A DNA stretch of 64,000 nt from the NCBI RefSeq assembly GCF_014652635.1, contig NZ_BMZE01000002.1, positions 601,562 to 665,561 of the forward strand, given 5' to 3'. Under the pieces are notes generated by a model. That model was not told where the DNA came from. It searched no databases and was given only the letters and a program-made list of their open reading frames with translations. Positions 28,767-37,370 of this stretch are shown in pieces. How positions within the stretch are numbered: position 1 is the stretch's first letter; each line of letters starts with the position of its first letter. Source of the stretch: Devosia pacifica. Its GTDB lineage: Bacteria > Pseudomonadota > Alphaproteobacteria > Rhizobiales > Devosiaceae. A program made the position numbers and the translations under genes.

Positions 28767-28801
28767 TCAGGCGCCCGGCAAAGCGGGCGCCTGATTTCGT
28801 T
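28767..28801 (+). terminator. intrinsic terminator after the EF-hand gene
   Basis: TCAGGCGCCCG (28767-28777) pairs exactly with CGGGCGCCTGA (28784-28794) around six bases, followed by TTTCGTTT. Its left arm overlaps the stop codon of the convergent DMT transporter gene, so it can also affect that transcript's end. Confidence 0.8.
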
Positions 28802-29651
28802 TGAGGCGCACAACGATGAGTGCCAGCCCGGCAAGCACGAAGACACCGCCCAGAATATCTGCAACGGCAAAGCTCTCGCCGAGAATCAGCACCCCACCAA
28901 GGATTCCAGTTACGGGAACGAGCAGGGTGAAGGGCGCGACGCTTGTAGTTGGATGACGCTGCAGCAAACCGCTCCAGATCGCGAAACCCATCAGTGTGGC
29001 GGGGTATGCCAGAAACGCTATCAAGCCCGCTGACTGCCAGTTCGGATTTGTCAGCGCCTGCCACACCGCAGACGGCCCGTCGATCACCAGCGAAAGGCAG
29101 AAAAGCATGGGGGCTGCGATCAGGTTGCCCCAGACTGTGAACGCGATCATGTTTATGGCACCGGCCCGCTTCGAGACAATATTGGCGCCGCCCCAGGCCA
29201 TCGCTGCGAGGATCAGGATGAGAAATGGAATGATGCTGGTTTGCTGCCAGTGCGCGTTGCCGATGATGACGATACCGGCCAGTGCCACCGTGATTCCGAG
29301 TAGCTGAATGCGACGCGGGCGCTCATTAAACACCAAGAATGCGAGCAGGATGGTGAATATCGATTGCACCTGAAGCACCAGCGACGACAGGCTGGCCGGC
29401 ATGCCGAGATAGATGGACAAATTCAGCAGCGCATATAGCGCGAACCCCATCAACAGTCCGTAGCTGAAAACCAGCCGCCATGGCGCTACCGTACGTGGCA
29501 CGAACAGGACGGCAGGGAAGGCTGCAAAAAAGAAGCGCAAAGCCGCCACGAGAATCGGCGGCATCTCGTTGACGCTCAACTTGATGACGGTGAAATTGAG
29601 GCCCCAGATGGTGACGACCACCAGGGCCAACAGGATATCGCGGACTGGCAT
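28767..29651 (-). CDS. EamA-family DMT exporter
   Basis: Inner-membrane drug/metabolite transporter of 294 residues with ten predicted membrane helices in two EamA repeats. The first repeat starts LALVVVTIWGLNFTVIKL and the second has AMAWGGANIVSKRAGAINM. 'FAVADILGGVFVLAGLALIV' closes the protein before a basic C-terminal tail. The family exports amino acids and metabolites. It follows the asd and YciI-like genes on the same strand after 84 bases with a UUCG-type hairpin. Its position near a threonine-responsive leader suggests amino-acid export, but this is inference. Confidence 0.9.
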   Translation of the reverse strand: MPVRDILLALVVVTIWGLNFTVIKLSVNEMPPILVAALRFFFAAFPAVLFVPRTVAPWRLVFSYGLLMGFALYALLNLSIYLGMPASLSSLVLQVQSIFTILLAFLVFNERPRRIQLLGITVALAGIVIIGNAHWQQTSIIPFLILILAAMAWGGANIVSKRAGAINMIAFTVWGNLIAAPMLFCLSLVIDGPSAVWQALTNPNWQSAGLIAFLAYPATLMGFAIWSGLLQRHPTTSVAPFTLLVPVTGILGGVLILGESFAVADILGGVFVLAGLALIVVRLKRNQAPALPGA

Positions 29652-29697
29652 GGTCGGCCCCGAAGATGGATCCAGCGTCTGCGGGACCGCAAGGTTC

Positions 29698-29719
29698 GGT
29701 CCGGCGCGAACGCCGAACC
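29698..29719 (-). other. stem-loop with UUCG tetraloop before the DMT gene
   Basis: On the minus strand GGTTCGGCG and CGCCGGACC form a 9-bp stem (one G-U pair) closed by TTCG, a very stable tetraloop. It lies between the YciI-like stop and the DMT start with no U-tract after it. It may end the asd message weakly or protect its 3' end. Confidence 0.55.
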
Positions 29720-29735
29720 GAGTACTGTGAGTTAT

Positions 29736-30032
29736 TTAGAGGACGACGTCCTCGTAACCAGGGGCAGTGCCCCACGCGAACAGTTTGTAGCTGGCGCGCA
29801 GGCCCGCCTTGAAAAACGGATCCTGGCGAACGATCGCATCGGCCTCGTCTATGGTATCCGTATCGAAAACCCAGACGCCGCCGGATGGCGCGCTATCGGG
29901 CGTTTCGCGCACGGCACCGGCCAGACGCATCTTGCCTTTGTTTTCGCGCAAGAATGCCCGGTGCGCTTCGGTCAGTTCATCGCGAATGGCACTGCCATCC
30001 GCGATGTCCTCGAATATCGCGATGAACCGCAT
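29736..30032 (-). CDS. YciI-like protein
   Basis: A 98-residue cytoplasmic protein. The start ATG 30032 overlaps the asd stop as TGATG. 'R-A-F-L-R-E-N-K-G-K-M-R-L-A-G-A-V' and 'GGVWVFDTDTIDEADAIVRQ' with DPFFKAGL match the YCII fold, whose histidine-aspartate pair near the start (here E-A-H and later D-P-F) forms a possible active site. It is translationally coupled to asd. Members are of unknown or dechlorinase-like function. Confidence 0.85.
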   Translation of the reverse strand: MRFIAIFEDIADGSAIRDELTEAHRAFLRENKGKMRLAGAVRETPDSAPSGGVWVFDTDTIDEADAIVRQDPFFKAGLRASYKLFAWGTAPGYEDVVL

Positions 30033-31072
30033 CAGGCAGCCCGCTTGTCCATCAGCCCACGCTCGATCAGCGTCTCGGCGATCTGGATGGTGTTGAGAGC
30101 GGCGCCCTTGCGCAGATTGTCCGAGACAACCCACATCACAAGCCCGTTCTCCACCGTCACATCCTCGCGAATGCGTGACACGTAAGTTTCGTAGTCACCG
30201 ACGCAATCGACAGGCGTGGCGTAGCCGCCAGCCTCGCGCTTGTCGAGAACTGCAATGCCCGGCGCTTCACGCAGTGCATCACGTGCCTCATCAGGCGTGA
30301 TGGGGTTCTCGAATTCCATGTTGACGGCTTCGGCATGGCCGACGAACACCGGAACGCGGACCGCAGTGCAGGTCACCTTGATCTTGGGATCGAGGATCTT
30401 CTTGGTCTCTGCGAGAACCTTCCATTCTTCCTTGGTGTAGCCGTCTTCCATGAACACATCGATGTGCGGGATGACGTTGAAGGCGATCTGCTTGGGGAAC
30501 TTCTCCGGGCTCGGCTTGTCGTTGACGAAAATGCCCTTGGTCTGGTTCCACAGCTCGTCCATCGCGTCCTTGCCGCTGCCGGAAACCGACTGGTAGGTTG
30601 AAACGACAATGCGCTTCAGCTTTGCGACATCGTGCAGCGGCTTGAGCGCCACGACCAGTTGCGCGGTCGAGCAATTGGGGTTGGCGATGATGTTCGAGCG
30701 CTTCGGATCCGCCATGAAGGCATCGAGCACATGCGCATTGACCTCCGGAACAACCAGTGGCACGTCCGAATGGTAGCGGAAATAGCTCGAGTTATCGATC
30801 ACGAGGCAACCTTGGGCGGCGATCTTCGGCGCCCATTCCTTGGCTGTCGAGCCGCCGGCCGACATGATGGCGAAGTCGGTGCCGGTGAAGTCGTAGTCGG
30901 CTAGGTTCTTTACCTTGAGCGTCTTGTCGCCAAAGCTGATCTCCCGCCCGGTCGAACGGGAGGATGCCAGCGCCACGACCTCGTCGGCCGGAAAATTGCG
31001 CTCTGAAAGAATATTGAGGACTTCACGGCCCACATTGCCCGTGGCGCCGATGACGGCTACGCGATAACCCAT
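30032..31072 (-). CDS. asd: aspartate-semialdehyde dehydrogenase
   Basis: Reduces aspartyl phosphate to aspartate semialdehyde, the branch point to lysine/diaminopimelate, methionine and threonine. The 346-residue protein starts with the NADP fold VAVIGATGNVGREVL. The catalytic cysteine is Cys134 in ANPNCSTAQLV, and 'VSGSGKDAMDEL' and 'VGHAEAVNMEFE' (catalytic His region) follow. GGAG lies eight bases before the ATG. The upstream region encodes a short leader peptide with four consecutive threonine codons, suggesting feedback by charged threonyl-tRNA. Confidence 0.96.
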   Translation of the reverse strand: MGYRVAVIGATGNVGREVLNILSERNFPADEVVALASSRSTGREISFGDKTLKVKNLADYDFTGTDFAIMSAGGSTAKEWAPKIAAQGCLVIDNSSYFRYHSDVPLVVPEVNAHVLDAFMADPKRSNIIANPNCSTAQLVVALKPLHDVAKLKRIVVSTYQSVSGSGKDAMDELWNQTKGIFVNDKPSPEKFPKQIAFNVIPHIDVFMEDGYTKEEWKVLAETKKILDPKIKVTCTAVRVPVFVGHAEAVNMEFENPITPDEARDALREAPGIAVLDKREAGGYATPVDCVGDYETYVSRIREDVTVENGLVMWVVSDNLRKGAALNTIQIAETLIERGLMDKRAA

Positions 31073-31108
31073 TTATGGAACTCCGTTCCTTGCTTCGTCC
31101 GCCCCCCG

Positions 31109-31124
31109 CGCGGCAGGTGCCGCG
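31109..31124 (-). other. second stem-loop in the asd leader
   Basis: CGCGGC (31109-31114) pairs with GCCGCG (31119-31124) around four bases, between the leader hairpin and the asd ribosome site. A run of G (minus strand) follows. It could be an alternative partner for the upstream hairpin during attenuation. Confidence 0.4.
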
Positions 31125-31136
31125 GCTGTTGCATCT

Positions 31137-31172
31137 GGCTCGTCCCCGGCGGGAGACGACCCGGGGCAAGCC
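31137..31172 (-). promoter_or_regulatory. leader hairpin abutting the threonine-leader stop codon
   Basis: On the minus strand GGCT and CCCCGG pair with CCGGGG and AGCC, with a small internal loop and an 11-base apical loop. The stem begins on the base right after the leader peptide's TGA. A ribosome stalled on the Thr codons, or one finishing at the stop, would leave this stem in different states, as in amino-acid attenuators. No U-tract follows, so the control may be translational or Rho-dependent. Confidence 0.55.
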
Positions 31173-31268
31173 TCAGGCGGTGGTGGTGGTTTTGGCGAAG
31201 ACGATGGCGGCGGCCGGAGCAGATGCTCGGGCGGCTTGCAGATTCGCGTTGTTGGCGACGCGTGCCAT
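31173..31268 (-). CDS. threonine-rich leader peptide of asd
   Basis: A 31-residue ORF too short for ordinary gene calling. It starts MARVANN with GGAAG five bases before the ATG and ends IVFAKTTTTA, so the last codons before GCC-TGA are four identical ACC threonine codons. A promoter lies 33 bases upstream and a strong hairpin begins immediately after the stop. The layout is that of an attenuator leader peptide, and threonine is an end product of the pathway that asd serves. The other residues are Ala-rich and show no second regulatory codon run. Expression has not been shown. Confidence 0.75.
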   Translation of the reverse strand: MARVANNANLQAARASAPAAAIVFAKTTTTA

Positions 31269-31300
31269 TCGTTCTTCCGGATGAAATTCAGCCAGCACCT

Positions 31301-31328
31301 TACATAGCGGGCCGGATGCCAAAGTCAA
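31301..31328 (-). promoter_or_regulatory. promoter of the asd leader transcript
   Basis: On the minus strand TTGACT (31323-31328) is followed after 16 bases by TATGTA (31301-31306), within GCTATGTAA, close to the alphaproteobacterial -10 form. The transcript would start about 26 bases before the leader-peptide ATG. Confidence 0.55.
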
Positions 31329-31403
31329 CGATTTGCACGTACGCGGCGGGCGCGCTATGTCGGCGCCTCGATTTCAGTTTCTCCATGTCGCGCGGTATCA
31401 AAA

Positions 31404-32600
31404 ATGGCAAACGAGCATTTTGGGGTTGTCGTTCTGGGCGCGGGCGCGGCAGGAATGATGACGGCGATCGAGGCAGGACGGCGCGGACGCAGCGTCCTGT
31501 TGCTCGACCATGCCCGCAATCCCGGTGAAAAGATCCGCATTTCCGGCGGGGGACGCTGCAATTTCACAAATGTGCACGCCACCCATACCACGGCGCGCGA
31601 GCGCTTTCTGGGGCAAAACCCGCGCTTCGCTCTTTCGGCCTTGTCGCGCTACACCCCCGAGAACTTTACGGCGATGGTGCGCCGGCACGGTATTGCCTAC
31701 CACGAAAAGACACTTGGCCAGCTGTTCTGCGACAACTCGGCGGTCGAGATCATCACCATGCTGGTGAGCGAGTTGCGACGCGCCGGTGTCACGATGCGGC
31801 TTGGCTGCGAGATTCGCGGCGTTGAACGCCCTGCAGAGCGTTTCGAAATCGACACCTCCGACGGCAGAATCACCGCCGACAGCGTGGTGGTGGCAACCGG
31901 CGGCAAGTCGATCCCGAAAATGGGCGCGACGAATTTCGGCTATCAGCTTGCCCAGAAATTCGGACTGCGCGTGACTGAGACGCGCCCGGCGCTCGTTCCG
32001 CTGACCTTCGAACCTGGTGCCCTCGAACGATTGAAACCGTTGGCCGGTGTATCGACGCCCGCCACGGTCAGTCATGCCAAGACCCGTTTCGATGAAGCCT
32101 TGCTGTTCACGCATCGGGGCCTCTCCGGGCCTGCGATCCTGCAGATATCTTCATACTGGCGCGAAGGCGATGCGATCGTCGTCGACCTGTTGCCGGATCA
32201 GGATGCGATGGAGATGCTGCAGCATGCGCGCGCCACAACACCGAAGCTGGCAGTGCAGACAGTGCTGGGAGCAGCCTTGCCGCGACGGCTGGCGCAAATG
32301 CTTGGTGAAAGCCTCGCGCTACCGGGGATGATCGGCGACTTTTCCGACAAGAAGCTGCAGATTGTTGCCGATCAGGTCAGCAACTGGCGGTTGAAACCCG
32401 TAGGCTCGGAAGGCTATCGCACTGCAGAAGTCACGCTCGGGGGCGTCGATACGCGTGATCTCGATGCCAAGACGCTGGAGGCGCGCGACGTGCCGGGCCT
32501 TTACTTCATCGGCGAAGTGGTGGACGTCACCGGGTGGCTCGGCGGCTACAACTTCCAGTGGGCCTGGGCCTCGGGCTTCGCTGCGGGGCAGGTCGTATAG
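31404..32600 (+). CDS. BaiN/HI0933-family NAD(P)/FAD-dependent oxidoreductase
   Basis: Flavoprotein of 398 residues. The FAD fold is VVVLGAGAAGMMTAIEAGRR near the start, followed by 'KIRISGGGRCNFTN', the hallmark of the HI0933 family. Later come 'VVATGGKSIPKMGAT', 'FTHRGLSGPAILQISSYW' and the C-terminal 'YFIGEVVDVTGWLGGYNFQWAW'. Related enzymes reduce flavin-linked substrates, but most members have no known substrate. The gene is divergent from asd and convergent with a barrel protein gene only three bases away. Confidence 0.9.
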   Translation: MANEHFGVVVLGAGAAGMMTAIEAGRRGRSVLLLDHARNPGEKIRISGGGRCNFTNVHATHTTARERFLGQNPRFALSALSRYTPENFTAMVRRHGIAYHEKTLGQLFCDNSAVEIITMLVSELRRAGVTMRLGCEIRGVERPAERFEIDTSDGRITADSVVVATGGKSIPKMGATNFGYQLAQKFGLRVTETRPALVPLTFEPGALERLKPLAGVSTPATVSHAKTRFDEALLFTHRGLSGPAILQISSYWREGDAIVVDLLPDQDAMEMLQHARATTPKLAVQTVLGAALPRRLAQMLGESLALPGMIGDFSDKKLQIVADQVSNWRLKPVGSEGYRTAEVTLGGVDTRDLDAKTLEARDVPGLYFIGEVVDVTGWLGGYNFQWAWASGFAAGQVV

Positions 32601-32603
32601 ACT

Positions 32604-33158
32604 TCAAAACTTCCAGCCGAGCCGTACGCCAAGCCCGGTACGCGGATCGATTCCGGCATCCTCATCGCACAAGGGTGTCGTGCGGGCATGGTCTAGAGTG
32701 CCCATGACGCCGATAGACTCTGTCACCTGCACGCCGAGGCTGCCGCTTGCGCGGGCGCGAAGCCTGCAGCCGGGATCCGATGCCGAGGAGACCGCGTCGC
32801 CGAGATCATCGCCTGCGACAGCAGCGCCTATCCCCGCTTCGGCAAAGAAAGGCGTGAAACCGAGCGGCACCGTCCAGCTGGCGCCGGCATAGGCCATGCT
32901 GGCCTTGGAGTCGGTGTTGATGGTTGCGCCGACATGCGGACGAACGCTGCCGAGCGGGCTCAAGGCATCGAGAACCGGAAGACCAAGCAGCACTTCGACG
33001 TTGATGTCTTCAACATGCGATGGATCGATGGTTTCCGCATCGTCGGCATTTGCGAAAACACCGCCGCGCAGTTCGATCATTCCGAGGGCCTGGGCGGACG
33101 CGGCGTGCGGTGCGCCCAAAGCAAATACGGCCACGCTGACAGCCATCCAAACTTTCAT
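32604..33158 (-). CDS. outer-membrane beta-barrel protein
   Basis: A 184-residue exported protein. ATG 33158 follows GAGG at eight bases and opens a signal peptide (MKVWMAVSVAVFALGAPHAA) cleaved near ASA at about 22. The mature part has alternating strands (ELRGGVFAN, VEVLLGLPVL, RPHVGATINT, YAGASWTVPLGFTPFFAEAG) and ends in W-K-F, the terminal aromatic that directs barrel proteins to the outer membrane. Two cysteines flank a loop. The design resembles PagL/OmpW-like small barrels, but no specific family is assigned. Confidence 0.75.
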   Translation of the reverse strand: MKVWMAVSVAVFALGAPHAASAQALGMIELRGGVFANADDAETIDPSHVEDINVEVLLGLPVLDALSPLGSVRPHVGATINTDSKASMAYAGASWTVPLGFTPFFAEAGIGAAVAGDDLGDAVSSASDPGCRLRARASGSLGVQVTESIGVMGTLDHARTTPLCDEDAGIDPRTGLGVRLGWKF

Positions 33159-33238
33159 CGTCGCATCCTCTTTTGATCGCTTTCTATTCAAAGCTTAATC
33201 AAGGCGACTGAATCAGGAGTAAAGCCGGCGCCACGCGT

Positions 33239-33266
33239 AAAAAAAAGGGCCGGCAGACGCCGGCCC
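33239..33266 (-). terminator. intrinsic terminator after the fasciclin gene
   Basis: GGGCCGGC (33247-33254) pairs exactly with GCCGGCCC (33259-33266) around four bases, and eight T follow on the minus strand. Confidence 0.92.
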
Positions 33267-33298
33267 AGTCTCACAGGGAAAAGGGAGGAGGAGGATTA

Positions 33299-33850
33299 TT
33301 ATTGTGGAACAAGCACGCCGTTGACGACGTGAATAACGCCATTCGACTGATTGACGTCCGCGATGGTGACGCGGGCGACGCCGCCATTCTCGTCACGCAC
33401 ATAGACGTAGCCGTTCTGGACGTAGATGCCGAGCGCATCACCACTGACTGTCGTCACAGAAAACGAGCCGCCATTGGCTTCGGCGCGCTCCATGATGTCC
33501 GCCGCGCTCAGCGTGCCGGGGACGACGTGCGCAGTCAGTACCTTAACCAGCTGAGCCTTGTTTTCCGGCATCAGCAGGGTGTCGACCGTGCCCGAGGGCA
33601 GATCGCCGAAGGCACTGTTGGTCGGCGCGAATACTGTGAACGGGCCGGGACTTTGCAGCGTGCCCGCAAGATCCGCAGCCTGGACCGCAGCGACAAGAGT
33701 GGTGTGGATGGGCGAGTTCATCGCGTTCTCAACGATGTTCATCTGCGCAGACATGGCTGCGCCGCCAACCCGCGGATTTTCCTGTGCGACTGCCGGGCCG
33801 GCGATGGCCAAGGCGGCGGTGATTGCAAGTGTACCGAGTATGGATTTCAT
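33299..33850 (-). CDS. secreted fasciclin (FAS1) domain protein
   Basis: A 183-residue exported protein. ATG 33850 (AGGGA seven bases before) opens the signal peptide MKSILGTLAITAALAIAGPA, cleaved near VAQ at 23. One FAS1 domain follows with the conserved blocks 'GPFTVFAPTNSAFGDLP' and 'LVKVLTAHVVPG', then 'VNQSNGVIHVVNGVLVPQ' at the C-terminus. Fasciclin domains mediate adhesion or matrix contacts. A strong terminator follows. It is divergent from the luciferase-like gene. Confidence 0.92.
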   Translation of the reverse strand: MKSILGTLAITAALAIAGPAVAQENPRVGGAAMSAQMNIVENAMNSPIHTTLVAAVQAADLAGTLQSPGPFTVFAPTNSAFGDLPSGTVDTLLMPENKAQLVKVLTAHVVPGTLSAADIMERAEANGGSFSVTTVSGDALGIYVQNGYVYVRDENGGVARVTIADVNQSNGVIHVVNGVLVPQ

Positions 33851-33952
33851 TTGACGTTCCCTCATTGTAGTTGGCCATAGCTACGGAAGCCGTTGAAAAC
33901 CGGTTTCGCGAAGACGATCACAGCTGCGTGATCGGAGCCGTAGTTTGAATTC

Positions 33953-33982
33953 ATCGTAAAATTACGATATTTGCGTTCGTAA
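33953..33982. promoter_or_regulatory. palindromic operator upstream of the luciferase-like monooxygenase
   Basis: ATCGTAA (33953-33959) is mirrored by TTACGAT (33962-33968) with AA between. A third copy, TCGTAA, lies at 33977-33982, 23 bases from the first. The cluster lies 20-50 bases before the monooxygenase ATG, in the promoter zone, and is A+T-rich against its surroundings. It looks like a binding site for a dimeric regulator with a repeated half-site. The regulator is not in the window. Confidence 0.5.
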
Positions 33983-34001
33983 TAGATGAGTAGGACATTG
34001 C

Positions 34002-35015
34002 ATGACCGCGCCATTTGAGCTTTCGATCCTCGACCTCGCGCCAATCGCTGAGGGCACGGATACGCCCACCGCGCTTGCTGAAACCGCCCGGCTGGCGCAG
34101 ACAGGGGAGGCTTATGGCTACACGCGCCTGTGGTTTGCCGAGCATCACGGCATGCCCTCGATCGGCTCGGCCTCGCCCGAGGTGCTGATTGCCAACGCCG
34201 CGGCCGCAACCAGGAAAATCCGTGTCGGCTCGGGCGGGGTGATGCTGCTCAATCATGCGCCGCTACGGATCGTCGAGGCCTTCCGCACGCTTGAAGCGCT
34301 CAATCCGGGACGGATCGATCTTGGTCTTGGCCGTGCGCCGGGCGGCGATGGCTATGCCATGCGCGCTTTGAGAACGGGTGGCGGCGAAGAGTTTTCGAAC
34401 TATCTGGCTGAAATGTTGGCTTTCGAAGAAGACGGCTTCCCGAGCGGGCATCCGCTCAGCCGGGTGCGGGTGGCGCCAGGCGGCGTGTCGCTGCCACCGT
34501 TATGGCTGCTTGGCTCGTCAGGGGCGAGCGCCGAGGCCGCCGGTCAGATGGGGATGGGCTATGCATTCGCCGCCCATTTCAGCCAGGCCCCGGGTCGCCC
34601 CGCTTTCGAGGCCTATAAGCGCGCCTTCACTCCCAGTGCCTCGTTCAGTGCACCGCGAGGGATCGTATGCGTATCGGTAATATGCGCCGAGACCGACGAG
34701 GAGGCTGAATATCTTGCTGGCTCGCAGGCTCTGAGCTGGGCGCTGTTCCATTCCGGCGAGCTTCGCAAGCTGGTAACGCCCGAAGAAGCGGCCGCGCATG
34801 AGTATACCGACCGTCAGAAGGCGATCATCGCCCAGCAGCGCCCGCTCTGGATCGTCGGGTCCCCCCAGACCGTGAAGGCTGCGATCGAAGAAAAGCAGGC
34901 CGAAACCGGCGCCGATGAGGTGATGATCACAACGCAAATGCACTCTTATGAAAAGCGGCGCGAGAGCTTCCGCCTGATCTCCGAGGCGTTCGGGCTTGTC
35001 GCAAAGGCGGCGTGA
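34002..35015 (+). CDS. LLM-class flavin-dependent oxidoreductase (luciferase-like)
   Basis: FMN-dependent luciferase-like protein of 337 residues, close to the MsnO8 group. 'YGYTRLWFAEHHGMPSIGSASPEVLIA' is the hallmark near 39-65. 'IRVGSGGVMLLNHAPLRIVEAFRTLEAL' continues the barrel, and 'GRIDLGLGRAPGGD' completes the flavin-binding region. The substrate is unknown. The gene is preceded by a palindromic operator and is convergent with leuB. Confidence 0.9.
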   Translation: MTAPFELSILDLAPIAEGTDTPTALAETARLAQTGEAYGYTRLWFAEHHGMPSIGSASPEVLIANAAAATRKIRVGSGGVMLLNHAPLRIVEAFRTLEALNPGRIDLGLGRAPGGDGYAMRALRTGGGEEFSNYLAEMLAFEEDGFPSGHPLSRVRVAPGGVSLPPLWLLGSSGASAEAAGQMGMGYAFAAHFSQAPGRPAFEAYKRAFTPSASFSAPRGIVCVSVICAETDEEAEYLAGSQALSWALFHSGELRKLVTPEEAAAHEYTDRQKAIIAQQRPLWIVGSPQTVKAAIEEKQAETGADEVMITTQMHSYEKRRESFRLISEAFGLVAKAA

Positions 35016-35042
35016 GCCGCGGCAGCGCCGCGGCCCTCGGCA

Positions 35043-36143
35043 TCAGGCCTTGAGCTTGGCCAGGATCGCGGCGCCCATTTCCTCGGTGCCGACGGTCTTG
35101 CGATTGTCCTGGGCGATGTCACCAGTGCGCAAGCCATCGGCAAGCACGTCGGCGATGGCGGCGTCGACGCGGTCTGCCAGTTCGATCATGTTGAACGAGT
35201 AGCGTAGCGCCATTGCAAAGCTGGCGATCATCGCGATCGGATTGGCAATACCTTTGCCCGCAATGTCGGGTGCGGAGCCATGCACCGGCTCGTAGAACGC
35301 CTTGCGCTTGCCTGTCGCCGGATCGGGCGCGCCGAGCGAGGCGGATGGCAACATGCCGAGTGAGCCGGTCAGCATCGCGGCCGCGTCCGACAGGATGTCG
35401 CCGAACAAATTGTCGGTCACCATCACGTCGAACTGCTTGGGGTTGCGCACTAATTGCATCGCAGCGTTGTCTGCCAGGATGTGCTCGAAGGCGACATCGG
35501 GATAATCCTTGGCAACGCCGCGCACCACTTCGTCCCACAACACGCCGGACTTCATGACGTTCTTCTTGTCGGCCGAGTGCACCTTGTTGGAGCGGGTACG
35601 CGCCAGATCGAACGCGACGCGAGCGATGCGGTCGATCTCGTAGGTCTCGTAGACCTGGGTATCGATGGCGCGCTTCTGGCCGTCGCCGAGATCGGTGATC
35701 TCCTTGGGCTCGCCGAAATAGACGCCGCCAGTCAACTCGCGCACGATCAGGATGTCGAGACCTTCGACCAGTTCGCGCTTGAGCGAGGAGGCTTCGGCGA
35801 GTGCAGGGTAGCAGATGGCGGGCCTGAGATTGGCGAAGACGCCAAGCTCCTTGCGCAGCCGCAACAGGGCAGCTTCGGGGCGATGCTCATAGGGGACATT
35901 GTCCCATTTCGGTCCGCCGACGGCGCCGAAGATGACCGCGTCAGCGGCCCGAGCCTTTTCTACGTCGTCCTCGCTGACGGCAACCTGATGCGCATCATAG
36001 GCTGCACCGCCGACAAGTCCGTGATCGGTAGAGAAGTCGGTCAGGCCCTCGGCATTGGTCCAGTCGATCAGCTTTTCGACCTCGACCATGATCTCGGTGC
36101 CGATACCGTCGCCGGGAAGAAGAAGAAGGGTCTGACTGGCCAC
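35043..36143 (-). CDS. leuB: 3-isopropylmalate dehydrogenase
   Basis: NAD-dependent oxidative decarboxylation of 3-isopropylmalate in leucine synthesis, 366 residues. The GTG at 36143 is chosen because AGGGG lies seven bases before it; an in-frame ATG at 36161 has a weak site. The family's start is [14 protein letters not shown] and '[15 protein letters not shown]' holds the substrate-binding loop. '[30 protein letters not shown]' binds metal and substrate, and [17 protein letters not shown] binds NAD. It lies 110 bases after a GNAT gene that separates it from leuD. Confidence 0.96.
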   Translation of the reverse strand: MASQTLLLLPGDGIGTEIMVEVEKLIDWTNAEGLTDFSTDHGLVGGAAYDAHQVAVSEDDVEKARAADAVIFGAVGGPKWDNVPYEHRPEAALLRLRKELGVFANLRPAICYPALAEASSLKRELVEGLDILIVRELTGGVYFGEPKEITDLGDGQKRAIDTQVYETYEIDRIARVAFDLARTRSNKVHSADKKNVMKSGVLWDEVVRGVAKDYPDVAFEHILADNAAMQLVRNPKQFDVMVTDNLFGDILSDAAAMLTGSLGMLPSASLGAPDPATGKRKAFYEPVHGSAPDIAGKGIANPIAMIASFAMALRYSFNMIELADRVDAAIADVLADGLRTGDIAQDNRKTVGTEEMGAAILAKLKA

Positions 36144-36253
36144 TGCGGATCCCCTTGGCATGCCTGTTGAACGTTTCGGCGCGCACTTACAGGCTTTTGC
36201 CGGAACGAGGCAAGTCCGATGCGGCGCAAGCCGTTCGGTCACCGGCCTCTGCT

Positions 36254-36694
36254 TTAGGGTGACGCCACGGTATTCAGGCGCTTGAGGAAGTAGTGACGGC
36301 GCGAGCCCTTCGGAAAGCCCTCGATCGTTGCGAACTCTGAAAAGCCATGCCGGCGGTAAAAGTCCGGAGCGCCAAAGGCGAAGGTGTCGAGCCAGATGCC
36401 GATCAGTCCGCGCTCACGCGCCCACTGTTCAGCACGCTGCAGCAGAGCGCTGCCGACACCCTGGCCGCGCAGCTCCGGCGGCACCGCAAGATACTGCACG
36501 AACAGCCAGTCATAGCCGGCATGCCCGTTGAGACCCCCAATGGTCTCGCCCGTCTCGGCATCGGGGAGCATGAAGCCAACCGGCTGGTAGCCATCGGGCT
36601 CAGAGCGCACCGCCGAATTGGCGGTGCGAATGATCTGGCGCAGCACATCGATCTCGCCGGCGCTCGGTGCAAGCGTTTCGCGAATTGTAGCCAT
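36254..36694 (-). CDS. GNAT-family N-acetyltransferase between leuD and leuB
   Basis: A 146-residue acetyltransferase. The acetyl-CoA-binding motif is in '[20 protein letters not shown]' (R-G-Q-G-V-G), followed by '[24 protein letters not shown]', the usual strand 5 and helix. It starts five bases after the leuD stop, so it is co-transcribed with leuD and leuB. The substrate is unknown. Confidence 0.88.
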   Translation of the reverse strand: MATIRETLAPSAGEIDVLRQIIRTANSAVRSEPDGYQPVGFMLPDAETGETIGGLNGHAGYDWLFVQYLAVPPELRGQGVGSALLQRAEQWARERGLIGIWLDTFAFGAPDFYRRHGFSEFATIEGFPKGSRRHYFLKRLNTVASP

Positions 36695-36699
36695 TACGG

Positions 36700-37305
36700 C
36701 TACAGCCAGGGGCGCTGCTGCGACATGTCGCTTTCAAAAGAGGCGATCTTGCTGTCGATCTTCAGTGTCGAGGCAATATCGTCGAGGCCTTCGAGCAGGA
36801 TGTGCTTGCGCGACGGATCGATATCGAAATTGAGCGTTCCGCCATCCGGCCCTGTAATGGTCTGCGCCTCGAGATCGACAGTCAGGGTCGCGTTCGAGCC
36901 GCGTTCAGCGTCATCCATAAGCAGCTTGAGCTGTTCCGGTGACACGACGATCGGCAGGATGCCGTTCTTGAAGCAGTTATTGTAGAAGATGTCGGCGAAG
37001 CTGGTGGAGATCACGCAGCGAACACCGAAATCGAGCAATGCCCACGGGGCATGTTCACGCGATGAGCCGCAGCCGAAATTGTCACCGGCGACGATAATCT
37101 TGGCGTCGCGGTAGGCCGGCTTGTTGAGCACGAAATCCGGGTTTTCCGTCCCGTCCTCATTGTAGCGCATCTCCGAGAACAGCGCCGTTCCAAGACCGGT
37201 GCGCTTAATGGTCTTGAGGTACTGTTTGGGGATGATCATGTCGGTGTCGATGTTGATGATCGGCAGCGGCGCGGCCACACCTGTCAACGTCGTGAACTTT
37301 TCCAT
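36700..37305 (-). CDS. leuD: 3-isopropylmalate dehydratase small subunit
   Basis: Small (swivel) subunit of isopropylmalate isomerase, 201 residues. The family marks are [23 protein letters not shown] at the start and '[20 protein letters not shown]', the substrate-recognition loop. The large subunit leuC is not in this window. It is the first of a leuD, GNAT, leuB run. Confidence 0.96.
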   Translation of the reverse strand: MEKFTTLTGVAAPLPIINIDTDMIIPKQYLKTIKRTGLGTALFSEMRYNEDGTENPDFVLNKPAYRDAKIIVAGDNFGCGSSREHAPWALLDFGVRCVISTSFADIFYNNCFKNGILPIVVSPEQLKLLMDDAERGSNATLTVDLEAQTITGPDGGTLNFDIDPSRKHILLEGLDDIASTLKIDSKIASFESDMSQQRPWL

Positions 37306-37370
37306 CGCTTCCTCGCCTTTCGCGGTTGCGCCCTGTTTGCAGCGAGAGGCGTGGCGCGGTCAAGATGCTA

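Noticed and set aside
35016..35034. 7-bp GC stem between the luciferase-like gene and leuB as a bidirectional terminator
   Set aside because: Short stem, no U-tract on either strand, and such GC palindromes are frequent by chance at this base composition.
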